A DNA stretch of 64,000 bases from Pacificoceanicola sp049803835 (lineage in GTDB: Bacteria > Pseudomonadota > Alphaproteobacteria > Rhodobacterales > Rhodobacteraceae). A program made the translations under genes and the position numbers. This document shows positions 17,380 to 25,652 of the stretch, in pieces. Every line of letters begins with the position of its first letter. Position 1 is the first letter of the stretch. The stretch is from contig NZ_JBNAGK010000017.1 of NCBI RefSeq assembly GCF_049803835.1, positions 50,080-114,079 on the forward strand, in the 5' to 3' direction. The notes under the pieces were generated by a model. It saw only the letters and a program-made list of their open reading frames with translations, searched no databases and was not told where the DNA came from.

Positions 17380-18318
17380 ATGAAGACCCTACTGAAATCC
17401 AGCGCGGTTGCCATGCTGGCCGTCGTCCCCGCCATTGTACAGGCGGACTATCCGGAGAAACCCGTCGAATTCGTGGTGCCTTGGCCACCAGGCGATCTGG
17501 AAGACATCATGACCCGCATGATCGCGGACAAGTTTCAGGAAACCTACAGCGTTCCGGCGGCGGTGGTAAACAAGCCGGGCGGCGGCGGCGGCCCGTTCCC
17601 CGGCGCGGTCGAGGTGGCGATGGCCCCAGCGGACGGCTACACTGTCGGCTCGTTCGTGATCGACGTGCCCATGGTCGGACCCTACATCGGCATTCCGCCG
17701 CTTGAAGGGAACCCGTTCGAACCGGTGGGCATCTTCCTGACCTATCCCTTCGTGCTCGCCGCCAAGGGCGACGCGCCGTACAAGACGATGGAAGAGCTGG
17801 CCGCCTTTGCCCGCGAGAACCCGGTGACCCTCGGTCACTTCGGAGACGTCACAAGCCCCGCGCGCCACACGCTCGCCATGGCCAAGGCGCTGGACTTCAG
17901 CTTCGCATCGGACGCGGCCTTCGATGCGCTCGATTGCAACACGCTGGCGTCGGGCGATGTCGACGTCATCAACACGACGCTGCAGCTCATCCGGCCCTGC
18001 CTCGATGATCTGACGATCCTGATGGCGGACACCAACAATCGCATCCCGGTGTTGCCGGATGTGCCCACGGCGGGCGAGATCGTGCCCGAGCTCGACTTCT
18101 CGACCTGGAACGGGCTCTTTGTCCACGAGGACACGCCGCAGGATGTGCGCGATGCCATCGCGGCGGTCGCCCGGGACGTCATCGCCTCGGACGCCGCCAA
18201 GACACTGTCCGAAGAGACGGGGGCCGAGATCTACTGGCTCGACGCCGCCCAGTCGGAAGAGCAGATGTCCAAGGACGCGGACACGCTTCAGCGGATCGGC
18301 GCGTTCCTCGGGGAATGA
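17380..18318 (+). CDS. tctC: TTT transporter solute receptor (TctC/Bug)
   Basis: Periplasmic receptor of 312 aa with a signal peptide (MKTLLKSSAVAMLAVVPAIVQA) and mature start DYPEKPVEFVVPWPPGDLEDIMTR, a Bug-family hallmark. It continues with VVNKPGGGGGPFPGAVEVA. The ATG at 17380 has GGGAG in front; an in-frame TTG lies two codons upstream. It forms a complete tripartite transporter with the TctB and TctA genes that follow. The position after hydroxyquinol dioxygenase suggests an aromatic or carboxylic acid ligand for this block. Confidence 0.9.
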   Translation: MKTLLKSSAVAMLAVVPAIVQADYPEKPVEFVVPWPPGDLEDIMTRMIADKFQETYSVPAAVVNKPGGGGGPFPGAVEVAMAPADGYTVGSFVIDVPMVGPYIGIPPLEGNPFEPVGIFLTYPFVLAAKGDAPYKTMEELAAFARENPVTLGHFGDVTSPARHTLAMAKALDFSFASDAAFDALDCNTLASGDVDVINTTLQLIRPCLDDLTILMADTNNRIPVLPDVPTAGEIVPELDFSTWNGLFVHEDTPQDVRDAIAAVARDVIASDAAKTLSEETGAEIYWLDAAQSEEQMSKDADTLQRIGAFLGE

Positions 18319-18391
18319 TCCGGCGCGGGGGCCGCGACCAGGCGGCCCCCCGATCCCCGTCCGTTTTCCCCTGCACCAATCGGGTGACCTC

Positions 18392-18931
18392 ATGAAGCGC
18401 GTGTTCAATTTCCTCGCGATGTTCCAGCGCGAGCGTCGACCGGGTGACATGGTCTTTGCCGTCGGGTTCTTCCTGCTCGCGGTGGCCGCCGCGGCGGTGC
18501 TGCCCACGCAGGCCAGGTTCGTATCCGGCAAGATGCTGGTTTCACAACCCGGCTTCTGGCCCGCCGTGGGTGTGGCGATGATGGTCGTCTTCGGGGCGGC
18601 GCATCTGTTGTCCACGGTCAATGCGCCCCGGCTTCCGGGGCGGCTCAGGGAGGTGATGGCCTGGACCCGGTCGCTCGAATACGTCGCGTGGTTCGTGGTC
18701 TATGTCCTGTCTGTGCCGATCATCGGCTACCTGCCCGCGACGCTCATGCTGTCGCTCCTGCTGGGGTATCGGCTGGGATACCGGTCCTGGCGCGGGCTCT
18801 GTGCCGCTGCGGTTTTTGCACTTGCGGTAGTCCTGATCTTCCGCACCGGGCTGGGCGTGCGAATCCCGGCGGGCGAGGTCTATGACCACCTCCCCGCCTC
18901 GATCCGCAGCTTCGCCATGACGCACCTCTGA
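18392..18931 (+). CDS. tctB: TTT transporter small membrane subunit (TctB)
   Basis: A 179-aa membrane protein with four hydrophobic segments, the TctB layout (GDMVFAVGFFLLAVAAAAVLP, FWPAVGVAMMVVFGAAHLL, YVAWFVVYVLSVPIIGYLPATLMLSLLLGYRLGY, LCAAAVFALAVVLIF). The ATG is at 18392 after GGTGACC. It lies between the receptor and the large subunit, nine bases before the latter, as in other tct operons. Annotated on position and topology because TctB sequences are poorly conserved. Confidence 0.85.
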   Translation: MKRVFNFLAMFQRERRPGDMVFAVGFFLLAVAAAAVLPTQARFVSGKMLVSQPGFWPAVGVAMMVVFGAAHLLSTVNAPRLPGRLREVMAWTRSLEYVAWFVVYVLSVPIIGYLPATLMLSLLLGYRLGYRSWRGLCAAAVFALAVVLIFRTGLGVRIPAGEVYDHLPASIRSFAMTHL

Positions 18932-18940
18932 GGCCAGACC

Positions 18941-20446
18941 ATGTTCGAGACCCTTTCTCTCGCCGTCGACCACCTGCTTGAGTGGCAGGTCATAGCGGCG
19001 CTCCTCATCGGCTCCATCGGCGGGGTCATCATCGGGGCGATCCCCGGCGTCGGCCCTGCCGTCGCCATCGCGATCCTGCTGCCCGCGACGTTTTCCATGC
19101 AGCCACTCGTCGGGCTGACCCTGCTCCTCGGCATCTACGGGTCGAGCATGTATGGCGGCTCGCTTCCCGCCATTCTCATCAACACCCCCGGCACCGCGGT
19201 CAACGCGCTGACAACCTATGACGGCTACCCGATGACCAGGAAGGGGCAGGCGCTGCGCGCCCTCGGTCTTGCCTACGGGGCGAGTTTCCTGTCGGCGATC
19301 TTCTCGATCCTCGTGCTGATCCTGTTGTCCCCGGTGCTGGCCAAGGTTGCTCCGATGTTCGGCTCACGGGAAATCTTCCTCGCCGCCCTGCTGGGCATCG
19401 TGCTGGTCATCGTCGCGCACAAGGGCCAGGTGGCCGCCGCCGGCATGATGGCGGGGTTCGGTATCCTGCTGCAATCGGTGGGCATGGAGCCGGTCAACTA
19501 TACCATGCGCTACACCTTCGGGATGGGCTGGCTGACCTCCGGTCTCGACCTCATCGTCGTGGTTCTCGGGTTGTTCGCGATCAGCCAGGCCTTCGCGCTG
19601 ATGGTCGAACCCGAAAGCGCCCCGAACGCCACCCCCGTGCGCGGCTCGATGCTGAAGGCGATTGGCGAAGTGCTGGGTTTCAAGCGCGTTGCCCTCACCG
19701 GTTCGACCTACGGCGTGCTCATGGGAATGATCCCCGGCGTCGGCGAGTTCACCGCACAGTTCCTGAGCTACACCACCGCGCGGCGGCTGTCGCAGACGCC
19801 CGAAGAGTTCGGGAACGGCAGCCCCGAGGGTCTCGTCGCCTCGGAAAGCGCGAACAACGCCGTGCCCGCCGCCGCGTTGATCCCGCTGCTTGCGCTTGGC
19901 ATCCCGGGCGAAGCGCTGACCGCGATGATGCTCTCGGTCTTCTATGTCCACAACGTCGTGCCGGGGCCGGGGCTGTTCCAGAACCAGCTCGATTTCGTCT
20001 ACGCGCTCTACCTTGCCCTGATCGTGCTCAACGTCATCGTCATCCTGTGGATGCTGGTCTCGTCCAACCTTCTGATCCACCTGATCCGGGTGCCGACGCG
20101 GTTCCTCGGCATGGCCATCATGATCATGAGCTTCGTGGGCATCTATTCGCTGCGCAATTCCCCGGTGGATTGCCTTGTCGCGGCAGGTTTCGGCGTCTTC
20201 GGTGTCATCGTCAAGCGGCTCAACCTGCCGGTGGTGCCGGTCATCCTCGGCATGGTGCTGGGAAATATCATGGAGGTGAAGCTGCGCGCCGCATCGGCCC
20301 GGATCGAAAGCCCGCTCGACTTTGTCAGCCGCCCGATCTCGGCCCTGCTCGTCCTCGCCATCCTGTTCATCATCGTTCAGGCCTTCCGCACCACGATCCG
20401 TGAATGGTCGGCCGACACATTCACCGACCCCAAGACAAGTGCCTGA
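18941..20446 (+). CDS. tctA: TTT transporter large membrane subunit (TctA)
   Basis: The 501-aa transport channel of the tripartite tricarboxylate transporter, with about twelve membrane segments. The TctA hallmark GIYGSSMYGGSLPAILINTPGTAVNALTTYDGYPM lies near residue 65, and the repeated half carries MGMIPGVGEFTAQFLSYTTARR and ALGIPGEALTAMM. It works with TctB and a periplasmic receptor in sodium- or proton-driven uptake of carboxylates. The orphan receptor at 4080 might use the same channel. An aldehyde dehydrogenase gene follows after 19 bases with its own GAAGGAG ribosome site. Confidence 0.94.
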   Translation: MFETLSLAVDHLLEWQVIAALLIGSIGGVIIGAIPGVGPAVAIAILLPATFSMQPLVGLTLLLGIYGSSMYGGSLPAILINTPGTAVNALTTYDGYPMTRKGQALRALGLAYGASFLSAIFSILVLILLSPVLAKVAPMFGSREIFLAALLGIVLVIVAHKGQVAAAGMMAGFGILLQSVGMEPVNYTMRYTFGMGWLTSGLDLIVVVLGLFAISQAFALMVEPESAPNATPVRGSMLKAIGEVLGFKRVALTGSTYGVLMGMIPGVGEFTAQFLSYTTARRLSQTPEEFGNGSPEGLVASESANNAVPAAALIPLLALGIPGEALTAMMLSVFYVHNVVPGPGLFQNQLDFVYALYLALIVLNVIVILWMLVSSNLLIHLIRVPTRFLGMAIMIMSFVGIYSLRNSPVDCLVAAGFGVFGVIVKRLNLPVVPVILGMVLGNIMEVKLRAASARIESPLDFVSRPISALLVLAILFIIVQAFRTTIREWSADTFTDPKTSA

Positions 20447-20465
20447 GAGGCACGAAGGAGACCCC

Positions 20466-21968
20466 ATGCGTATCGGCACCCCGGATTTGGCCCCCAGCGG
20501 TATCGCTGCTGCCGTCACCGACTTCCTGAAATCCCCCAGAATGCTCATCGGCGGCAAGAGCTGCGACGGCGCGGCGGGCAGCTTCGACGTGTTCAACCCG
20601 GCGGACGGAACCTGCCTTGCGCAGGTGCCGGAAGCGGGCGAAGCGGATGTGGACCGCGCCGTTGCCGCCGCCCGCGCCGCGATGGAGGGTCCCTGGGGTG
20701 ACATGCCCGGCGCCAAGCGCACCGGGCTCATGCTCAGGCTCGCGACGCTCATCGAGGAGAACGGCGAGGAACTGGCCCAGCTCGAGACGCTGGAAAACGG
20801 CAAGTCCATCATGATGAGCCGACTGATCGAGGTGATGTCCTCGGCGGAATACATCCGCTACATGGCCGGCTGGGCGACCAAGATCCGGGGAGAGACGCTG
20901 GACGTCTCCATCGCGATCCCGCCGGGCACGAAATACACCGCCTTTACCCGGAAGGAACCCGTGGGCGTCGTGGCGGCCATCACGCCGTGGAATTTCCCGC
21001 TGAACATGGCGGTCTGGAAGATCGCCCCGGCCCTCGCCGCGGGCTGCACCGTGGTGCTCAAGCCCGCCGAGGAAACCCCGCTCACCGCGTTGCGGCTTGC
21101 CGAACTGGTACGCGAGGCGGGCTTTCCCGACGGGGTGGTGAACGTGGTGACGGGCGGTGGCGCGGTGGGTGCGGCACTGGTGCGGCATCCCGGCGTGAGC
21201 AAGATCACCTTCACCGGCTCGACGGACACCGGCAAGAAGATCGGTGTGCAGGCGATGCAGGATGTCAAACCCGTGACGCTGGAACTGGGCGGCAAGGCTC
21301 CCATGGTAATGTTCGACGACATGGACCTGAATCTTCTGGGTCCGGCGACGGGAATAGGCGTCTTTCTCAACACCGGCCAGACCTGCTGCGCGGGCGCACG
21401 CCTGTTCATCCAGCGCGGCATCTATGACGAGGCGGTGAGCGTGCTCAGGAACATCGTCTCCTCGCTTCCGATGGGCAGCGGCATGGACCCGGCCAACCAG
21501 ATAAACCCGCTGGTCAGCGCCAGACATCAGGCGCATGTCAAATCATCCATCGAGAGGGGCATTGCGGACGGTGCTGTGCCATTGCTCGATCTGAGCGCGC
21601 CCGGGCAGGGCTATTTCGTTGCTCCCCAACTGTTCGAGGGAGCCGCGCCGGGCAGTGCGCTGATGCAGGACGAGGTCTTTGGTCCGGTCGCCACGATCAC
21701 GCCGTTCGACAGCGAGGACGAGGTTATCGCCATGGCCAACGATGTGCGCTATGGCCTTGGCGCATCGCTCTGGAGCCGGGACATCAACCGCGTCATGCGG
21801 CTCGTGCCGAGGGTGCAGGCCGGCACGGTCTGGATCAACAGCCACAACATCCCGGATCAGAACATGCCGTTCGGCGGGGTCAAGCAGTCTGGGCTTGGCC
21901 GGGAACACGGTTCGGGCGCCCTCGACAACTTCCTCGAAACCAAGTCGGTATGCGTGGCTTACAGCTGA
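20466..21968 (+). CDS. NAD(P)-dependent aldehyde dehydrogenase
   Basis: A 500-aa aldehyde dehydrogenase that oxidises an aldehyde to the acid. The key motifs are complete: ITPWNFPLNMAVWKIAPALAAGCTVVLKPAEETP for the cofactor, ITFTGSTDTGKKI, the general base in VTLELGGKAPMV, the catalytic Cys in NTGQTCCAGARLF, and EVFGPVATITPFDSEDE. It closes the block that begins with an omega-aminotransferase, so amine, aldehyde and acid would be successive intermediates. It resembles phenylacetaldehyde/indoleacetaldehyde-type enzymes only in general family features, and the substrate is unproven. A strong terminator follows. Confidence 0.93.
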   Translation: MRIGTPDLAPSGIAAAVTDFLKSPRMLIGGKSCDGAAGSFDVFNPADGTCLAQVPEAGEADVDRAVAAARAAMEGPWGDMPGAKRTGLMLRLATLIEENGEELAQLETLENGKSIMMSRLIEVMSSAEYIRYMAGWATKIRGETLDVSIAIPPGTKYTAFTRKEPVGVVAAITPWNFPLNMAVWKIAPALAAGCTVVLKPAEETPLTALRLAELVREAGFPDGVVNVVTGGGAVGAALVRHPGVSKITFTGSTDTGKKIGVQAMQDVKPVTLELGGKAPMVMFDDMDLNLLGPATGIGVFLNTGQTCCAGARLFIQRGIYDEAVSVLRNIVSSLPMGSGMDPANQINPLVSARHQAHVKSSIERGIADGAVPLLDLSAPGQGYFVAPQLFEGAAPGSALMQDEVFGPVATITPFDSEDEVIAMANDVRYGLGASLWSRDINRVMRLVPRVQAGTVWINSHNIPDQNMPFGGVKQSGLGREHGSGALDNFLETKSVCVAYS

Positions 21969-21987
21969 GCCGCAATACGCGCGGAAC

Positions 21988-22018
21988 AAACCGGGCAAGG
22001 GATGCCTTGCCCGGTTTT
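21988..22018 (+). terminator. Strong Rho-independent terminator after the aldehyde dehydrogenase
   Basis: AAACCGGGCAAGG (21988-22000) and CCTTGCCCGGTTT (22005-22017) form a perfect 13-base stem with the loop GATG, followed by TTTTGCC. It ends the aminotransferase-to-aldehyde-dehydrogenase block. Confidence 0.9.
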
Positions 22019-22178
22019 GCCTTGCGCGTTCAGGTTCTCCGGCAAAGGGGATGTCGGGAAACGGATCGACCAATGTTCCGAATGATACCGCGAGGCAGCG
22101 CGCATTCGCGGAGTCCGAGCATGTCTCTCTCTACAGGTGTCCCGTTCTGTCCTTCCGTGACGGCGGTACAGATGCTAA

Positions 22179-22206
22179 AAGGAGACCGGAGCATCTGGAC
22201 TCCGGC
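22179..22206 (-). terminator. Terminator downstream of iacI
   Basis: CCGGAG and CTCCGG form a 6-base stem with an 8-base loop, and on the minus strand the hairpin is followed by TCTCCTTTTAGC. It lies about 40 bases past the stop of the NTF2-like gene. I see no credible gene between this hairpin and the terminator at 21988. Confidence 0.6.
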
Positions 22207-22244
22207 CCCCTCGAAGATGCCACACAGCGGACTTGCCGTCGTGG

Positions 22245-22808
22245 TCAGGGCGTCATCAACACGGATTTCGACGGGTAATCCGACGCCCATGTTGCGGGCA
22301 GGGGAGCGACGAAGACGTTCTCGGTCCGGTTACGCGTGAAGCGCCACTTGCCATCGTCACACTTGCGATAGCTGTTCCACAGCCGCGACGAGCGCAACAG
22401 CGCCTTGCCGTCGGAGAAGAGCCAGGGCTGCATGTGCACCCAATTGCCCTCGGCGGTCATGGCGTCATCCGCAACGGTGATCTGTTCAGACGTCAGGTAG
22501 TGGCAATTCAGGATCAGCGCGGGATCGGTCTTGCCGCCCCAGAAGCCCTGAAAGTGCTTCTTCACCGCATCCCAGCCTTCGGCCCGGCCGAACTGGCTGT
22601 CATAGTATTCTCCGACGCCTTCCCAGACCGCTTCGGGTGCGAACAACTCCATGATCCGGTCGATTCGGTCCGCGTCGTCGTTGGAGCCGAACTCGGGGTT
22701 CGGCGTGTCGCACAGGAACATGTACCGAGCCTGGACGCGGCGCACCTCGGCCTCCGCCTCCAGGATCGCAATCCGCTTCTGCAAATTTTCGATCTGATTC
22801 TCCGACAC
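22245..22808 (-). CDS. iacI: NTF2/SnoaL-like protein of indole-3-acetate degradation (IacI)
   Basis: A 187-aa protein with an N-terminal helix (ENQIENLQKRIAILEAEAEVRRVQARYMFLCD) and an NTF2-like cone domain (RIDRIMELFAPEAVWEGVGEYYDSQFGRAEGWDAVKKHF). The GTG start has the strong site AAGGAGG directly before it, while the upstream ATG has none. SnoaL-like IacI accompanies the iac genes in Pseudomonas and other auxin degraders, where its step is not firmly settled. Here it is divergent from iacH and shares its promoter region, which holds two copies of a 17-base repeat. Confidence 0.82.
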   Translation of the reverse strand: MSENQIENLQKRIAILEAEAEVRRVQARYMFLCDTPNPEFGSNDDADRIDRIMELFAPEAVWEGVGEYYDSQFGRAEGWDAVKKHFQGFWGGKTDPALILNCHYLTSEQITVADDAMTAEGNWVHMQPWLFSDGKALLRSSRLWNSYRKCDDGKWRFTRNRTENVFVAPLPATWASDYPSKSVLMTP

Positions 22809-22825
22809 CGGAACCTCCTTGTTGT

Positions 22826-22933
22826 GGTAATTTTCCTGTAAAATACCCGGCAAGATTCCAAAGTCGAATATTTATTCACTATTCACGTGAATTTTCTTGA
22901 CGCAGATCAATTACGCGGTAATTTTACTGTAAA
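22826..22933. promoter_or_regulatory. Divergent iacI-iacH control region with a 17-base repeated operator
   Basis: GGTAATTTTCCTGTAAA (22826-22842) and GGTAATTTTACTGTAAA (22917-22933) match at 16 of 17 positions, 91 bases apart. Each contains a TTTxCxGTAAA dyad. A perfect palindrome TTCACGTGAA lies between them (22882-22891). One copy is just upstream of the iacI start and the other 44 bases before iacH, the layout expected for a dimeric repressor such as a MarR protein acting on both units. Assignment of the regulator is inference. Confidence 0.6.
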
Positions 22934-22976
22934 TCCCGCATCAACGACGGGGCACGACTCAACAGGGAACTGCGCG

Positions 22977-24128
22977 ATGACCGTTTCGACGGATCCATAT
23001 CTTGCACTCTTTCAACGGCTGGACATCGGGTCTGCCGGCGGCCTTGCGGTTGCGGTGAAAGATTGCATCGACATTGCCGGACAGGTGACGTCTTCCGGCT
23101 CGCCCGCCCTTGTCGACCGCGTCCCGGCAAGCCGCAATGCCCGCGTCGTCGACGATCTGCTCGCCTCGGGCGGCCGGGTGATCGGCAAGGCCAGGATGCA
23201 TGAACTCGCCTTCGGCATGACCGGGATCAACGCGGCGTTCGGAACGCCGGTGAACCCGCGCTGGCCCGACCGCATTCCGGGCGGCTCGTCCTCCGGTTCG
23301 GCGGTGGCCGTGGCCGGCGGCCTGTGCGATGCCGCCATCGGGACCGACACTGGCGGATCGGTGCGCCAGCCCGCGATCTGCTGTGGCATCTACGGGATCA
23401 AACCGACCTTCGGGCGGATCAGCCGCGACGGCTGCCACCCGGCGGACAGCTCGCTCGACTGTGTCGGGGTGCTGGCCCGTTCGGCGGCAACGCTGACCAA
23501 GGCGATGGCGGTGATCGACCCGACCTTCGCGCCCGAGACCCTCGACCGCGCCCCGCGCATCGCACGGGTCAAGGCAGACGATCTCGATCCCCGGGTGGGC
23601 GAGCCGCTGGTCTATGGCCTGATGGAAGGCTTGCCTGAGTCCGGCTATGTCCAGCTTCCCGGCATGGCGGAGGCGTTCGAGGCGGCCATGACGATCATCG
23701 GGGCCGAGACTCATGCAGCCTGCCACGATCTTCTGGACGACCCCCGCCTCGGCGCGGACGTACGCGCCCGGATCGGAGCGGCGGGAGCGATCACGCTCGA
23801 TCAGCTTGTCCGCGCCGAAGCGGTTCGCGCTCGCTTTACCGACGAGGTCGATGCCGCGCTGGCCGACATCGACATCCTCATCACCCCGGCGCTGCCGACG
23901 CTGCCACCTACGCTGACCGAAGCCCGGAACCCGAAAACGGTTCTGCCGCTGACCCGGTTCCTGCGCCCCTTCAACCTCACCGGCCATCCGGCGATCGTCC
24001 TGCCTGTGCTGGGCGACGTGCCGCTCGGCCTTCAGATCATCGGCCGCAAAGGCAGCGACGCGCGACTCTGCGCGATTGCCGAATGGATGGCCGAAACCTG
24101 CCCCCTGTTTCGAAAGGAGGAGTTCTGA
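22977..24128 (+). CDS. iacH: Amidase-signature enzyme of indole-3-acetate degradation (IacH)
   Basis: A 383-aa amidase-signature hydrolase. The Ser-Ser-Lys triad is present: Lys28 in VAVKDCIDIAG, the cis-Ser in PGGSSSGSAVAV and the nucleophile Ser near residue 128 in GTDTGGSVRQPA. I chose the ATG at 22977 because AGGGA precedes it and the family starts there. An amidase-like protein, IacH, is a regular member of iac clusters; its exact step is not established. It is the first gene of the plus-strand iac operon and overlaps iacA by one base (TGATG). Confidence 0.85.
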   Translation: MTVSTDPYLALFQRLDIGSAGGLAVAVKDCIDIAGQVTSSGSPALVDRVPASRNARVVDDLLASGGRVIGKARMHELAFGMTGINAAFGTPVNPRWPDRIPGGSSSGSAVAVAGGLCDAAIGTDTGGSVRQPAICCGIYGIKPTFGRISRDGCHPADSSLDCVGVLARSAATLTKAMAVIDPTFAPETLDRAPRIARVKADDLDPRVGEPLVYGLMEGLPESGYVQLPGMAEAFEAAMTIIGAETHAACHDLLDDPRLGADVRARIGAAGAITLDQLVRAEAVRARFTDEVDAALADIDILITPALPTLPPTLTEARNPKTVLPLTRFLRPFNLTGHPAIVLPVLGDVPLGLQIIGRKGSDARLCAIAEWMAETCPLFRKEEF

Positions 24129-25267
24129 TGAACGCCCAAGCCCCCGTGGCGCAAAAGCCCGACACGAAGGACGCCGTGCTCACGGGCATCCGTGCACGCG
24201 CCGCCGAGTTCCAGTCGCTTCGCCACATCCCCAGGGACGTGGTGGACCAGTTCAAATCGCTTGGTGTCTACCGCGCCTTTGTCCCCGAGCGGTTCGGCGG
24301 CAACGCCGTGTCTCCCGCCGTCTTCTGCCGCCTGATCGAGGATATCGCGGCGGCCGACGCGTCTGCCGGATGGGTGGCGAGCTTTGGTGTTTCCGCCACA
24401 TACCTGGCCACCCTGCCGGTCGAGACCTATGCTGAGATCTTCGGAAACAACCCTGACACCGTCTTTGCCGGCGCCATGTTCCCGCCACAGCCGGCGAAGA
24501 CAGTGCCGGGCGGATACGAAGTGCGCGGCCAGTGGCCCTGGGGATCGGGCATCATGGGCGCGGATCTGGCCGGGGCAGGGATCAAGGTCGAAGGCAATGA
24601 TACCAAGCTGCCGCTGATCGCGATCATGCCGCGCGACAAGGTCGAGGTTGTCGACACCTGGAACACCGTGGGCCTCGCGGCCACTGGCAGCCACGATATC
24701 AAGGTCGATGGCGTCTTGGTGCCGCGCGAGTGGACGTTCGTGCGGGGCTCGACACCCACGATGGACGACAAGCAGTTCCGGTATCCCTCCATGGCTCTGG
24801 CCAGTCAGGTGCTGGCCGTTGTCGCCTTGGGCGCGGCGCGGGCCAATCTGGATTTCATCCACGAGACCGGCAGTCGCCAATCGGTGACCGGCGCGCCCAA
24901 ACCCGGTGCCCGGCCTTACCTTCAGACCGAATACGCCAAGGCGCGCAGTCTTTATCTTGGGGCGCAGGCGCTGTTCTACGACACGCTCGAAGAGGCGTGG
25001 GAGCAGCTGGACGACAACGACAAGGTGGATCGCGACCTGCATGTGCGGCTGCGCCTTGTGGCGTCGAAGGCCGCCAAGGACGGGGCCGAGGCCGCACGCA
25101 TGGCCTTTGCCCTCGGCGGCTCGACTGCCATCGAGCAGGGCCATCCACTGATCCGCAACATGATCGACGCCGCTGCGGCGGCGCAGCATGCTTTCCTGTC
25201 CGAAGGCACGTTCACCGGGGCGGGCGCGGCGTTGTTCGACGAACCCACCATGCCCGGCTACCCCTGA
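24128..25267 (+). CDS. iacA: Indole-3-acetate monooxygenase, acyl-CoA-dehydrogenase fold (IacA)
   Basis: A 379-aa flavin-dependent hydroxylase of the HpaB/HsaA-like ACAD-fold group. In characterised clusters IacA performs the first oxygenation of indole-3-acetic acid on the indole ring and also turns indole into indigo precursors. The ACAD fold is recognisable (VPERFGGNAVSPAVFCRLIEDIAAADASAGWVASFG; VDTWNTVGLAATGSHDIKVDGVLVP; EAARMAFALGGSTAIEQGHPL). Reduced flavin would come from IacG at 29135. The start overlaps the iacH stop, with AAAGGAGGAG upstream. Assignment rests on fold plus the complete surrounding iac gene set. Confidence 0.88.
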   Translation: MNAQAPVAQKPDTKDAVLTGIRARAAEFQSLRHIPRDVVDQFKSLGVYRAFVPERFGGNAVSPAVFCRLIEDIAAADASAGWVASFGVSATYLATLPVETYAEIFGNNPDTVFAGAMFPPQPAKTVPGGYEVRGQWPWGSGIMGADLAGAGIKVEGNDTKLPLIAIMPRDKVEVVDTWNTVGLAATGSHDIKVDGVLVPREWTFVRGSTPTMDDKQFRYPSMALASQVLAVVALGAARANLDFIHETGSRQSVTGAPKPGARPYLQTEYAKARSLYLGAQALFYDTLEEAWEQLDDNDKVDRDLHVRLRLVASKAAKDGAEAARMAFALGGSTAIEQGHPLIRNMIDAAAAAQHAFLSEGTFTGAGAALFDEPTMPGYP

Positions 25268-25277
25268 GGAGGTCCCG

Positions 25278-25649
25278 ATGTCCGAGACACAACCGATCCG
25301 CACGCTTCTGTGCTTCAACAATCACGCCGCGTTCTTCAATCTGCCTTTCGATCAGATCGGCCCGGTCTGGACCGCGACCCAGGCCCTGATGCGCGGCATT
25401 GCCGACCTTGAGGGCGTCCGGATCGTCGGCACGTTCGACGACGATCAGACCATGGTGGGGGCCACGCAGGGCTTTCCCTTCACCTGGTACATCATGGCCG
25501 ATTTCCCCGACCGCGCCACGGTACAGGCCGCCTGTAACCTCCTGCGCACCATTGTGGTGGGCGAGGGCAACGACCGCCTGTGGAAATACATGACCGTCGA
25601 GGCGCGCATGGGCCGCGCGCTTGAAATCCCCGCACAGCACAGGAGCTGA
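25278..25649 (+). CDS. iacB: Small conserved protein of indole-3-acetate degradation (IacB)
   Basis: A 123-aa protein with no enzyme motif I can name. It reads like a compact alpha-beta barrel-type domain (IRTLLCFNNHAAFFNLPFDQIGPVWTATQALMRGIADLEGVRIVGTFDDDQTMVG). A protein of this size between iacA and iacC is the IacB position in known clusters, and its function there is unsettled. It begins 10 bases after iacA with GAGGAGG as ribosome site and ends 3 bases before iacC, so it is clearly part of the operon. The call rests mainly on position and size. Confidence 0.78.
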   Translation: MSETQPIRTLLCFNNHAAFFNLPFDQIGPVWTATQALMRGIADLEGVRIVGTFDDDQTMVGATQGFPFTWYIMADFPDRATVQAACNLLRTIVVGEGNDRLWKYMTVEARMGRALEIPAQHRS

Positions 25650-25652
25650 ACC

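Noticed and set aside
22030..22290. 86-codon frame on the minus strand between the aldehyde dehydrogenase and iacI
   Set aside because: It overlaps the iacI 3' end and a hairpin, has no ribosome site and no recognisable similarity.
24128..25267. Ordinary acyl-CoA dehydrogenase
   Set aside because: It lacks typical acyl-CoA features, is followed by a flavin reductase in the operon, and sits in a complete iac set.
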